Shown here one piece after another: positions 1 through 7,729 of a stretch of 45,189 nt of DNA. Origin of the DNA: JBBDRX01 sp040905245 (lineage in GTDB: Bacteria > Bacteroidota > Rhodothermia > Balneolales > Balneolaceae); NCBI GenBank assembly GCA_040905245.1, contig JBBDRX010000039.1, positions 1 to 45,189 of the forward strand, in the 5' to 3' direction. Numbering within the stretch: the stretch's first letter is position 1; every line of letters starts with the position of its first letter. A model generated the notes under the pieces. It made no database searches, was not told where the DNA came from, and saw only the letters and a program-made list of their open reading frames with translations. A program made the position numbers and the translations under genes.

Positions 1-2
1 TT

Positions 3-311
3 CGCCAGGAAGAGCTGGAACGGACCCGTGATCGCTTTCTGAACTCCCTGGTCTTTGAATATGAAAGCCGCCAAAGTGTTCTGCGAGAGCGGATGAGATT
101 TGATTATGCCGGCATGCCGGCCGACAGTTTCGAACGGTATGTCGAGGAGGTTCGGGAAGTAACGACCGAAGACATTCACCGGGTGGCCCGGGAGTATCTT
201 CATCCCAACCGGATCCGGGTGCTTATTGTTGGAAACGGGGCCGGAATCGGAGACCAGTTGAGTCGGTTCGGGCAGGTTCAGCCCGTGGATATCACCATTC
301 CCGAACGATAG
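3..311 (+). CDS. M16 family zinc peptidase, C-terminal end (partial)
   Basis: The reading frame is open from the left edge of the window and ends at TAG 309-311, so only about the last 102 residues are present. The sequence resembles the C-terminal end of M16 (insulinase/pitrilysin/processing-peptidase-like) proteins: a helix of the type ELERTRDRFLNSLVFEYES, then a segment ending VTTEDIHRVAREYLHPNR and a beta strand RVLIVGN. The zinc-binding HxxEH motif would lie in the N-terminal domain, which is outside the window, so I cannot say whether this is the catalytic or the non-catalytic M16 partner. In the family these proteins degrade peptides in the periplasm or cytosol. The next gene, OsmC, starts about 70 bases downstream on the same strand. 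Confidence 0.75.
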   Translation, partial: RQEELERTRDRFLNSLVFEYESRQSVLRERMRFDYAGMPADSFERYVEEVREVTTEDIHRVAREYLHPNRIRVLIVGNGAGIGDQLSRFGQVQPVDITIPER

Positions 312-383
312 CCGGAGCGGATGGTGTTGTATGTCGGTATGTATATGTGAAACACTAATTTCTTGCGTGAAGAGGCGATGGTT

Positions 384-848
384 ATGGGGAAAACGAACGA
401 GAAAGGGTCCGGTACCGGTAAAAAAATTGTTCATGTCTATCAGGATGGAAGCACATACCGTACCGTTCTTACCGCAGGCAACCATGAGCTGACGGCCGAT
501 GAACCTGAGCGAGCCGGTGGAAAGGATATGGGCCCGGATCCGTACGACTATCTGTTGATGTCCCTGGGTTCGTGCACAGTAATTACACTCCGGATGTATG
601 CAGAACGCAAGGGATGGCCGGTGGAGGAGATCTATATGGAACTGCGCCATTTCAGGGATCACGCCGAGGATTGTGTGGACTGCGACGACCCGTCGTTGAA
701 GATCGATAAAATAGAGAAGGAGCTGGTGGTCAAAGGAGATCTGGACCAGGATCAGGTCGATCGCCTTTTGGAGATTTCGAACAAGTGTCCGGTTTATCGA
801 ACACTGACCGGTGAACTGGAGATCTCTTCCACAATCGAGAAGCGGTAA
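384..848 (+). CDS. OsmC family peroxiredoxin-like protein
   Basis: A 154-residue protein of the OsmC/Ohr superfamily, whose members reduce organic hydroperoxides with a pair of reactive cysteines. Both conserved cysteines are visible: Cys64 in the central helix (SLGSCTVITLRMYAERKGWP) and Cys135 in NKCPVYRTL. An extra CVDC pair lies between them (residues 97-100) and may be an additional thiol or metal site. The length is usual for the YhfA/OsmC branch. I chose the ATG at 384 because GAAGAGG (369-375) sits eight bases upstream; an in-frame ATG at 378 is too close to that site and a TTG at 363 precedes it. The substrate is not known; this branch is often annotated as OsmC-related rather than Ohr. 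Confidence 0.85.
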   Translation: MGKTNEKGSGTGKKIVHVYQDGSTYRTVLTAGNHELTADEPERAGGKDMGPDPYDYLLMSLGSCTVITLRMYAERKGWPVEEIYMELRHFRDHAEDCVDCDDPSLKIDKIEKELVVKGDLDQDQVDRLLEISNKCPVYRTLTGELEISSTIEKR

Positions 849-851
849 GTC

Positions 852-2936
852 TCAGGCGGGTGGTGATAGTTGTTGCAAAAGGGTTACCAACTCATCGACC
901 CGTTGGACGGGAGCCTCGCACTGAAAATGGTGGCAGATCCACGCTGCCGGAGTGGCTGTTACCTGAAAGGCCTCGGTGTAGGGAGCGATGGTTGCGAGAT
1001 TTTCTGCTGTGTCAGGAGTCTTGAAAATAAGAACGCAGGGAACCTTGCACTCTCTTCGCACTGCCCGGATGAGCTCCCTGGCCGCCGGATTTTCCTGCTC
1101 GCCGGTAATAATGATCTCTGCCGACGGTGTTGTCGCCCGAATCAGGGCTTCCAGTGCGTGAGGCGAGTATTCCGGTGCCTGTCCGAGAGGCCCGGCAAAG
1201 GTCCGGAAGACCTCTTCTGCTGTCGACTCCAGCGTGGTGTCCCCTGTGAGCCGGCTCAATCGAAGCAGATTCATGGCGGCCGAGGAGTTGCATGAAGGAA
1301 TTACGTTATCCTGAATCGGTTTTTGACGCCCCAGCAGCTCTTCTGTTTCGGGGCTTGTGAAGTAGAATCCACCCTGTTTGGTATCCCGGAAAAGGGAGAG
1401 AAAGGTCCGGTTCAGTTCGATGGCAAATTTCAACCGGGCTGGATTGAAGGTGGCTTCATAAAGATCGATGGCGGCCCGGATCAGACATGTGTAGTCGTCA
1501 GCCATACCGACGATTCCGGCGCCCTGGTCACGATATCGGTGAAACAGTATACCATCGTCCCGCACCAGTTTTCGTTTTACAAACGAGAAAGCTCTCTCGG
1601 CGGCATTTGTCAGAGATGGTTCGTCAAGTGTAGCTCCTGCTCTTGCCAGCGCTGAAATCATCAATCCGTTCCAGTCCGTGAGAATTTTGTCGTCTAGAAA
1701 TGGGGGAGTCCTCTGCCGCCGTCGTTGCAAGAGCTGTTTCCGGATTTCGTCGATCTTGCGAATGAAGGAGTCCACCTCAACTCCCTGGCGTACAGCTTCT
1801 TCGGCAGGGAGTCTTGCAAGGTGTGGGATATTGGCCCCGGTTAACCGGCCGGTGGCTTCGTCCCGTATGTTCCCGGCTGGTTCAATCCGGAAGAGACTGC
1901 AGAAAAGATTTGCTTCCCGGGAAGAGAGAACCGATCGGATTTCGGCTTCTTCCCAGACGTAATAGGCCCCCTCTTCCCCATCACTGTCTGCATCTTCTCC
2001 TGAACAAAAACCTCCCTCATCTGATGCCAGGCGCTCCTCTGCATACTTTGCGATCTCGAGTACAGTCCGGCGGAACAGAGGAGAACCGGTGGCCAGATAT
2101 CCGTCCATACAGGCGTGGATCAGCAGAGCCTGGTCGTACAGCATCTTTTCGAAGTGAGGCAGATGCCACTCCCGGTCGGTTGAGTATCGGTGAAAGCCGC
2201 CTCCGACCTGATCCCACAAGCCACCTGTTCGCATCTTCTCGAGCGTTAACCGGGCCATCCCGATGGCTTCCGTATTCTGAAAGCTGAGCCCGTACCGGAT
2301 CAGAAAAGAGAGGGTGGCAGGGGAGGGGAACTTCGGGGCTGAACCGAATCCGCCATGCAGGGGATCGAAATCTTTTTTCAGGGTGTGGAATGCAGATTCC
2401 AGGTCGGGTGTTGAAGGAGGGTTACCCGGTTCAATCCGGAGGCTTCTGTTATAACCGCTACGAATGGCTTCTGCCGATCGGCGGATCTTCTCACGCTCCT
2501 GATTCCATGCAGTTTCGATTCGGGGAATCAACTCCATCATACCGAGCTGTTTGAACCGGTTGCTTTTCGGAATATAGGTGCCGGCGAAAAAGGGATCCTT
2601 GTCGGGTGTCAGGATCAACGTCAATGGCCATCCTCCGTGTCCTGTCAGCAGTTGACAGACCCGCATATAGGTATTGTCGATATCCGGCCTCTCTTCACGA
2701 TCGACCTTGATGTTGATAAATGCGCGGTTCATCAGGCGGGCAACTTCCTGATCCTCGAACGACTCGTGTGCCATGACGTGACACCAGTGGCATGTGGCGT
2801 ATCCGATCGAGAGAAAAACCGGCTTGTCCTCTTTTTGTGCCCGTTCGAACGCCTCTTCGCCCCAGGGATACCACTCCACCGGGTTCTCCGCATGCTGAAG
2901 AAGATAGGGGCTTTTTTCTCTGTGAAGCCGGTTCAT
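852..2936 (-). CDS. Thioredoxin-domain protein of the YyaL/SSP411 (DUF255) family
   Basis: A 694-residue protein with the full architecture of the YyaL/spermatogenesis-associated protein 20 family. The N-terminal 160 residues are a thioredoxin-like domain with the signature CHWCHVM (Cys49, Cys52) preceded by YLLQHAENPVEWYPW; the rest is an alpha/alpha-toroid resembling N-acylglucosamine 2-epimerase/glycoside hydrolases (GGFGSAPKFPSP, GGGFHRYSTD, HFEKMLYDQA, DWNGLMISALA). No function has been firmly established for the family; a redox or sugar-processing role is commonly suggested. Its ATG overlaps the stop of mgsA by four bases (2933-2936), so the two are co-transcribed and probably translationally coupled. 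No signal peptide is visible, so it is likely cytosolic. Confidence 0.9.
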   Translation of the reverse strand: MNRLHREKSPYLLQHAENPVEWYPWGEEAFERAQKEDKPVFLSIGYATCHWCHVMAHESFEDQEVARLMNRAFINIKVDREERPDIDNTYMRVCQLLTGHGGWPLTLILTPDKDPFFAGTYIPKSNRFKQLGMMELIPRIETAWNQEREKIRRSAEAIRSGYNRSLRIEPGNPPSTPDLESAFHTLKKDFDPLHGGFGSAPKFPSPATLSFLIRYGLSFQNTEAIGMARLTLEKMRTGGLWDQVGGGFHRYSTDREWHLPHFEKMLYDQALLIHACMDGYLATGSPLFRRTVLEIAKYAEERLASDEGGFCSGEDADSDGEEGAYYVWEEAEIRSVLSSREANLFCSLFRIEPAGNIRDEATGRLTGANIPHLARLPAEEAVRQGVEVDSFIRKIDEIRKQLLQRRRQRTPPFLDDKILTDWNGLMISALARAGATLDEPSLTNAAERAFSFVKRKLVRDDGILFHRYRDQGAGIVGMADDYTCLIRAAIDLYEATFNPARLKFAIELNRTFLSLFRDTKQGGFYFTSPETEELLGRQKPIQDNVIPSCNSSAAMNLLRLSRLTGDTTLESTAEEVFRTFAGPLGQAPEYSPHALEALIRATTPSAEIIITGEQENPAARELIRAVRRECKVPCVLIFKTPDTAENLATIAPYTEAFQVTATPAAWICHHFQCEAPVQRVDELVTLLQQLSPPA

Positions 2937-3421
2937 TTTCCATCTCTTTTCGGGCTGAACCTTGCTGTGTAGTCCACGACATAGCGTTGGTACGAGCTGC
3001 TGAAAAGCTCGGACGTGATCATAAAATCGGCCGACGATCGGGAGCAGGCCACAGGAATATTATAGACAACGGCGATTCGAAGAAGTGCCTTGACATCTAC
3101 ATCATGCGGCTGCGCCTGCAGGGGGTCCCAGAAAAATATCAGGATATCAATTCTGCTTTCGGCAATGGCAGCACCGGTCTGAAGGTCTCCACCCACCGGG
3201 CCACTTTTGAACTGCTGAATGGAAAGACCGGTCTGTTCCTGAATCATGCCTCCGGTGGTGCCGGTACCGAATAGTTCATGGTGTTTGAGGATGGTTTTAT
3301 TGGACCCTGCCCAGTCGATCAGATCTTTTTTTCGATAGTCGTGTGCAACCAGGGCGATACGTTTTTTCGGCTGCATCACAACGGTATGGTCTGCAATGGA
3401 TGGATCTACTTGTTTTGTCAT
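2933..3421 (-). CDS. mgsA: Methylglyoxal synthase
   Basis: A 162-residue protein matching MgsA, which converts dihydroxyacetone phosphate to methylglyoxal and phosphate and opens a bypass of lower glycolysis. The family motifs are present: RIALVAHDYRK (His27), the phosphate/catalytic loop SGPVGGD (Asp79, equivalent to E. coli Asp71) and FFWDPLQAQPHDVDVKALLR with His106 and Asp109 (E. coli His98 and Asp101). An internal Met at residue 16 could be an alternative start, which would give a protein nearer the E. coli N-terminus. It is the first gene of a two-gene unit with the YyaL-like protein, with a sigma-70-like promoter at 3490-3517. Confidence 0.93.
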   Translation of the reverse strand: MTKQVDPSIADHTVVMQPKKRIALVAHDYRKKDLIDWAGSNKTILKHHELFGTGTTGGMIQEQTGLSIQQFKSGPVGGDLQTGAAIAESRIDILIFFWDPLQAQPHDVDVKALLRIAVVYNIPVACSRSSADFMITSELFSSSYQRYVVDYTARFSPKRDGK

Positions 3422-3489
3422 AACTACAGGTATGGTCCTGTTACGGAATCGTTCGTGGATGTACCGGCTTCGGAAACCGGTGGAGATTG

Positions 3490-3517
3490 GTTATAATAAA
3501 CAGAATGTGAGTGTAAA
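3490..3517 (-). promoter_or_regulatory. Possible promoter of the mgsA operon
   Basis: On the minus strand TTTACA (3517-3512) is followed after 16 bases by TATAAC (3495-3490), close to sigma-70 -35 and -10 elements, inside an A+T-rich patch. It would give a leader of about 60 bases before the mgsA ATG at 3421. Inferred by eye only. Confidence 0.35.
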
Positions 3518-3527
3518 AAGACAGGCG

Positions 3528-4175
3528 TCAGGCAGGATCTATGACGGCCTGTACATAATTGCAGTATTTAAGGCCGGCTGCAATTTCAGATCTCTGTGCG
3601 GACGGAAGGTCATACGTTATACGGGGAGAAATCTTCGGAAGATCCATTTGGACTTTTTCGATCCATTTTCCAGTCTTAAGCCAGATAAACGGGTTGTCAA
3701 TCGCTGAACAGAGTGCAAAGTAAACGGGGTTGGAAGCGAGATTCGACCGAATCTCAATTTCGGTTTCCAGACTTTTGAAAGCTTCCTCTGGAAGTTGCTG
3801 GTAACTCAGGCTGAGTTGAGAAGCGTAGCTTTTCAGAAGCGATTTTGTTTGAGGGGGGGCGTCGGTGGAGGCCTGCATCCCATTGATTCCCGGCCCATAT
3901 GTTTGCTGAAGACGAGCCACTGCAACCAGACGGGATTCGTCGAGGCTTGGAAAACTCTGAATCTGCAGAATTCGTCCAGATCCGGTGAGTTCACCCTCAA
4001 GGGCCTGCAGCACCCGGCCTGTCTGTATGACCCCATTCCGGTATGCTTCAGGATCATCGGTATAGTCCGGTGTTACCATCATTTCCAGCGTGTTTCCGGA
4101 GAAGCGGTAGTTCCAGAGCTGGCCGGTGGAATGGATCTGCTGCTGCGCCACATCGTATATGAGCTCTCGTAACAT
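3528..4175 (-). CDS. Nitroreductase-fold protein, Acg-like, short
   Basis: A 215-residue protein without a strong family signature. Its start (LRELIYDVAQQQIHSTGQLW followed by NYRFSGNTLEMMVTP), a middle segment (DPEAYRNGVIQTGRVLQALE, then SFPSLDESRLVAVARLQ) and its end (WLKTGKWIEKVQMDLPKISP) follow the pattern of the Acg-type nitroreductase-like proteins, where the equivalents are HNxQPWxW, DPxGRxLxxSCGAALxxLR and WLxAGQAxxRxLLxATxLGL. It is shorter than the roughly 320 residues usual there, and the HNxQPW motif is degenerate (HSTGQLW), so flavin binding is doubtful. The ATG lies one base after the TGA of the YceI-like gene, indicating coupled translation. The assignment is tentative. Confidence 0.5.
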   Translation of the reverse strand: MLRELIYDVAQQQIHSTGQLWNYRFSGNTLEMMVTPDYTDDPEAYRNGVIQTGRVLQALEGELTGSGRILQIQSFPSLDESRLVAVARLQQTYGPGINGMQASTDAPPQTKSLLKSYASQLSLSYQQLPEEAFKSLETEIEIRSNLASNPVYFALCSAIDNPFIWLKTGKWIEKVQMDLPKISPRITYDLPSAQRSEIAAGLKYCNYVQAVIDPA

Positions 4176-4176
4176 A

Positions 4177-4812
4177 TCAGTTCTCGTTAATCGTCTGAAT
4201 CGACCTTCCGCCTTCTGCGAGGATATCGAAATGAACGGTGAGTTCGTCTTGTGCTTTTATAAAACCGATCAAGGCGTTGGGGGGGATAATATTATAGTCT
4301 GTCATCAGGATCTGGTTGCTGCCCTTTACCCGAACCACTCCAGCTCCGCAGAGCCGTCCTTCGGCTTCAAACGATATCTCGCGCTGAGTACCGGCGACGG
4401 TCAGAAGGCCCCGGACCCGAAGGCGCAGGGGCGTATCCATCCGTATCTCCTCTGTCAGAAGGTCCGTCTGGAGATATTCAAATCGGATAGAGCTGTGCTT
4501 GTCTCCCTGAAGTGCCTCGTACAGATCACGGTTCATCCGGTTTCGTCCACAATTGAGCGTTTCTACCGGGATCTCTATGTTCAGGGAAAGCGGTGAGTCT
4601 GTTTCGGATTCTTCTAAACGGGGTTTGTACCATGCCTCTCCCAGAAATTCACCTGCCACACAGGTAAAGGAATCGACATTGGACCGTCCTTCAATCCAGA
4701 TCCGACTCTCTTCCAGCGGGGTAATGTGCTCTTTTGGGTGATTGATATCGCCCAGAATGCTGAAAAGAAGCGGGATAAACAGTACCGTCAGCTTTGTGTT
4801 GAGTCGGTTCAT
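4177..4812 (-). CDS. YceI-like domain protein (secreted lipocalin-like)
   Basis: A 211-residue protein with an N-terminal hydrophobic segment (about residues 7-21, KLTVLFIPLLFSILG) that should serve as a signal peptide, followed by a YceI-like beta barrel. Family landmarks are WIEGRSNVDSFTC near residue 38, the IPVETLNCGRNRMNRDLYEAL segment, ISFEAEGRL and the closing MTDYNIIPPNALIGFIKAQDELTVHFDI. YceI proteins are periplasmic and bind isoprenoid or other apolar ligands; the ligand here is unknown. It lies directly downstream of a decayed YceI-like copy (stop 4831-4833) and upstream of the Acg-like gene, forming a minus-strand unit. No strong ribosome-binding site is visible. Confidence 0.75.
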   Translation of the reverse strand: MNRLNTKLTVLFIPLLFSILGDINHPKEHITPLEESRIWIEGRSNVDSFTCVAGEFLGEAWYKPRLEESETDSPLSLNIEIPVETLNCGRNRMNRDLYEALQGDKHSSIRFEYLQTDLLTEEIRMDTPLRLRVRGLLTVAGTQREISFEAEGRLCGAGVVRVKGSNQILMTDYNIIPPNALIGFIKAQDELTVHFDILAEGGRSIQTINEN

Positions 4813-4830
4813 CTGATTGAGAAACGGTTA

Positions 4831-5196
4831 TCAGTTAAATTGAATAGTATAGTTAACTGTGAGTTCATCGACGGCCCGGATTGCTCACAGCATCGCTGTC
4901 GGAGGTTCGATATCGAAATCCGTCATTTTCAATGGCTGGCTGCCAATGAACTGTATTCCACCGTTATCGACCTGTTCTGCAGTGACGTTCATGATCGTCG
5001 TATGAGCCTTACCGGCGGCAGTGACAACTCCTTCTGCACGGATGGTGGCCCCGTTGCCTGCCGGCTCGACGGAGATGATTCGCTGAAGCTCAAATGTGAT
5101 GACGGGTTGGTCGTCTTCCTTCAGGTATTTGTGATTGCTTGTCGTATCATGGTGTGTCGGGATGTTTTTCCAGACAACCTGAAACCAATATCTCGA
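4831..5196 (-). pseudogene. Decayed YceI-like gene copy
   Basis: No intact gene fits this stretch, but minus-strand translation in one frame gives an unmistakable C-terminal two thirds of a YceI-like protein: WFQVVWKNIP, NHKYLKEDDQPVITFELQ, GVVTAAGKAHTTIMNV, then PLKMTDFDIEPPTAML, a TGA (4885-4887), and AIRAVDELTVNYTIQFN with a terminal TGA (4831-4833). The internal TGA stands where the intact neighbour has Gly (PPNALIG), one base away from GGA. Upstream the frame is closed by TGA at 5197-5199, no start codon lies before the conserved block, and the N-terminal third and signal peptide cannot be found in any frame. It appears to be a former tandem duplicate. Confidence 0.7.
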
Positions 5197-5204
5197 TCAT
5201 TCTC

Positions 5205-5280
5205 CGGTCCGAATGCCGGACCGTGCCTGTATTGACTATCGGGAGTTTCCCCATGGGGTGTCAGGGCTCCCCCTACATGG
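5205..5280. other. Hairpin-rich gap between the two-component genes and the YceI remnant
   Basis: The gap 5200-5476 holds no recognisable gene. It contains a perfect inverted repeat CGGTCCG-aatgc-CGGACCG (5205-5223), a ten-base palindrome CCCCATGGGG (5249-5258) enclosed by GGGAG (5241-5245) and CTCCC (5267-5271), and CCATG/CATGG arms (5251-5255 and 5276-5280). It lies downstream of the response regulator on the minus strand, so a transcription end without a T-tract is one explanation; a processed leader or the eroded start of the pseudogene are others. I see nothing specific in 5281-5476. Confidence 0.35.
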
Positions 5281-5476
5281 TGAAGTGAAAGCGAAATCTT
5301 TATAAGGGCTGCGATCGGAAGGACAGTGATGCTACGCGTGACAATTCTGTTATAGAGGCTTACAGAGTCCAGTCAGGCAACCCGATTGGTCGGTACGATG
5401 AGCAAACTGGCTGACCAGTCAAAGACTGCAGACCTCAGGAGTCCGGTCAGGGTTCCGGTCGCTCGGTAAGTGGTAG

Positions 5477-6133
5477 CTACATGGAACTGCGCTCAATCCA
5501 CTGGACAGCTCTTCGAAGCAGGTCATTGGCGCTTTTCAGATCCATTTTCTCTTTGATTCGGGCCCGGTAAGACTCAACTGTCTTGACTGATACGTGCAGC
5601 TTTTTTGCAATATCGCTTGTTGAGTGTCCCATGCCGGTAAGCTCAAATACCTCCAGCTCCCGGTCGCTCAGAATCTGTAGTGGGTCGTCGGACTGGCTTT
5701 TTTTGTTTCCTGCCAGTTTCATGATGATGCTGCTGCCAATTTCGCTACTCACATAGAGATTGCCGGTAGCAATTCGTCGTACGGCTGTGACCAACGTGTC
5801 TCCGGCTTCCAGTTTCATCAAATATCCTTTTGCTCCTGCACGGATTGCACGTTCTGCATAGAGCTCTTCGTCATGCCTGGAGACGACCAGGATCTTCAGG
5901 TCCGGCAGGTGGTTCAGCAAATTTTTAATCAGCTCCAATCCGTTCATGCCAGGCAGCGAAATATCGATGACGGCAAGGTCAGGTTTTAGCTTCGAAATTT
6001 TCTGGAGTCCCTCCTCTGCAGATTCCGACTGTCCGATCACGTCAAAATCCAGTTCCGCATCCAGGGTCATGGCCATACCCTTTCGCATAAGAGGGTGGTC
6101 ATCTACGATATAGATCGTCTGTTTTTTTAACAT
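5477..6133 (-). CDS. NarL/FixJ-type response regulator
   Basis: A 218-residue two-domain regulator. The receiver domain (about 1-125) has the acidic pair Asp11-Asp12, phospho-acceptor Asp57 in PDLAVIDISLPGMNG, a Ser in LVVSRHDE and the conserved Lys in KGYLMK. A LuxR-type helix-turn-helix follows (about 152-210: LSDRELEVFELTGMGHSTSD, then KKLHVSVKTVESYRARIKEKM). Its ATG lies two bases after the stop of the histidine kinase gene (TGA-tt-ATG), so the pair is transcribed together as a cognate system. The LuxR output implies transcription control of unknown targets. No sigma-54 activation domain is present, so it does not act through the sigma-54 encoded at 17.4 kb. Confidence 0.93.
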   Translation of the reverse strand: MLKKQTIYIVDDHPLMRKGMAMTLDAELDFDVIGQSESAEEGLQKISKLKPDLAVIDISLPGMNGLELIKNLLNHLPDLKILVVSRHDEELYAERAIRAGAKGYLMKLEAGDTLVTAVRRIATGNLYVSSEIGSSIIMKLAGNKKSQSDDPLQILSDRELEVFELTGMGHSTSDIAKKLHVSVKTVESYRARIKEKMDLKSANDLLRRAVQWIERSSM

Positions 6134-6135
6134 AA

Positions 6136-7563
6136 TCAGATTGATGTCTGTTCGGCTGCGGGTTCTCCCGGATTCGGAATTGTACAGGTAAGCGATGCTC
6201 CACCACCGGAGGACCCGGTAATATCGAGTGTGGCGCCGATCAGTCCGGCGCGGAACTGCATGGTGCGGACCCCGAGCCCGCCTTTTTGGTCCCAGTTCTC
6301 CGAAAACCCGTCTCCATTGTCATCGATTCGAAGTCGGGAGTGAGGCTCTGATCCGGTCAGGCGCACATCCACATGTGTGGCGTTCCCATGCTTGACAGCA
6401 TTGCTGATCGCCTCCTGGGCAATTCTGTAGAGATGAGTTACATGTGTTGAATCATCGAAGACAGGTTTGCCTGTGGCCTGGAATGCGCACTTGATCCGGA
6501 AAAGCTTTTCAGCATGGGATGCCAGGCGCTCCAGGGCGGTTACAAGGCCTTCGCTGTCGAACTCGACAGGTACAAGACCTCGTGCCAATTCTCTGGCTTG
6601 TTGATCGGCCTCCTGGATCAGTGTTGTGATCTCCCGGGCCTGGGAGGCCAGTTCATGTTCTTCACTCTCAAGCTTGCCGGCCAGGTTTCTGCTCATTAGT
6701 CCAATTCCCGTCAACATTTGTCCAAGTCCGTCGTGCAGATCCTGTCCAATGCGTCGCCGTTCGTGTTCGCTGGTTCGCAAAATTTCCTGTTCCAGTCTCC
6801 GCTGCTCGGAGATATCACGTACAATACCGGTGAAAATTCGCTGGTTCCTGAGCTTTACTTCACTTACGGCAAGGTACATTGGAAAGGTACTCCCGTCTTT
6901 ACGTCTCCCGGTCACTTCTCTGCCGATGCCGATAATTTTCCGTCTCCCGGTTGTAAGATAGTTGTGAATGTATCCGTCATGCTCCCCTTTATACGGCTCG
7001 GGCATGAGTATATGTACATTTTTTCCGATCACTTCGGAGTCCCGGTATTGAAACAGCTTCTCTGCAGCTTCGTTGAACGTACGAATAAGTCCCCGCTCAT
7101 TGATGGTGATGATGGCGTCGACTGTGGTTTCGACAATACTGCGGTATCGTGCCTCACTTTCGCGCAGCTTCTGCTCCATAATACTGCGTGTTGTTTTGTC
7201 CTGGGCAAGTTTTTCGGCAAATGCCAGACGGACATCGAGTCGCTGTTCGTCATAGAGAGATTCCACAATGCACTGGTCAATTCCGGCATCGAGAACCTCA
7301 TTGAACCGTCCGATCGTTTTTCGGTTGAGGATGGCGATCTGGGCCAGACTGTCGGACTTGTCGAGTGCTCGAATCTGCCGGCTCATATCGATCGCATCCT
7401 GTGTAACTTCAAAGAAGATGACCAGTGCATAGTTTCCATTCAGAACCTCCTCGGGCTTCATGGATTCCGGTGTGGCCGATGTAATATTGTGTCGGCGAAG
7501 CTTTAATGCTTCTTCAAGTATCTGAAGGGATTCGTCTTCAGATCCAATGAGTAGTGTGTTCAT
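6136..7563 (-). CDS. PAS sensor histidine kinase with degenerate receiver and FixL-like PAS domain
   Basis: A 475-residue kinase with no predicted membrane segment, so probably a cytosolic sensor. Residues 1-125 look like a receiver fold, but the phospho-acceptor strand reads YALVIFFEV with no Asp and the conserved Lys is missing, so it should not be phosphorylated. Residues 133-255 form a PAS domain very like that of FixL: LMPEPYKGEHDGYI, then RRKIIGIGREVTGRRKDGSTFPM. His195 aligns with the FixL heme ligand His200, and Arg215 with FixL Arg220; the FixL Arg206 and His214 positions are Asn201 and Lys209. A HisKA_3 dimerisation helix follows with phospho-acceptor His277 (RRIGQDLHDGLGQ), then an HATPase_c domain (N-box EAISNAVKHG, GLGVRTM). 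This is a NarL-type kinase, not the HisKA type of classical FixL. Confidence 0.9.
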   Translation of the reverse strand: MNTLLIGSEDESLQILEEALKLRRHNITSATPESMKPEEVLNGNYALVIFFEVTQDAIDMSRQIRALDKSDSLAQIAILNRKTIGRFNEVLDAGIDQCIVESLYDEQRLDVRLAFAEKLAQDKTTRSIMEQKLRESEARYRSIVETTVDAIITINERGLIRTFNEAAEKLFQYRDSEVIGKNVHILMPEPYKGEHDGYIHNYLTTGRRKIIGIGREVTGRRKDGSTFPMYLAVSEVKLRNQRIFTGIVRDISEQRRLEQEILRTSEHERRRIGQDLHDGLGQMLTGIGLMSRNLAGKLESEEHELASQAREITTLIQEADQQARELARGLVPVEFDSEGLVTALERLASHAEKLFRIKCAFQATGKPVFDDSTHVTHLYRIAQEAISNAVKHGNATHVDVRLTGSEPHSRLRIDDNGDGFSENWDQKGGLGVRTMQFRAGLIGATLDITGSSGGGASLTCTIPNPGEPAAEQTSI

Positions 7564-7729
7564 CTTCCGGGTCGGGTTCTGTGTATCATGAGGTCGCAGC
7601 CGGAATCATCTGGCTGGGGTTCTGATTTCTGTTGTTTGACAACGCTTTTGATTCGTGATTTGAAAAGCGGAATCGTATCTTCCACCCAGTGTAAAAAGTA
7701 CAGAATCAGAACATAAAGTAAAGGAGTTT

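Noticed and set aside
4885..4887. In-frame TGA in the YceI remnant as a selenocysteine codon
   Set aside because: The aligned residue is Gly in the intact paralogue and the gene also lacks a start and N-terminus, so decay is the simpler explanation.
4726..5235. Plus-strand reading frame of 169 codons
   Set aside because: It is the shadow of the YceI-like gene start and of the YceI pseudogene; the minus-strand translation has clear family similarity, whereas this one is Cys-rich and resembles nothing.
6718..7506. Plus-strand reading frame of 262 codons opposite the histidine kinase
   Set aside because: It is antisense to a gene with complete kinase motifs and has no family similarity of its own.
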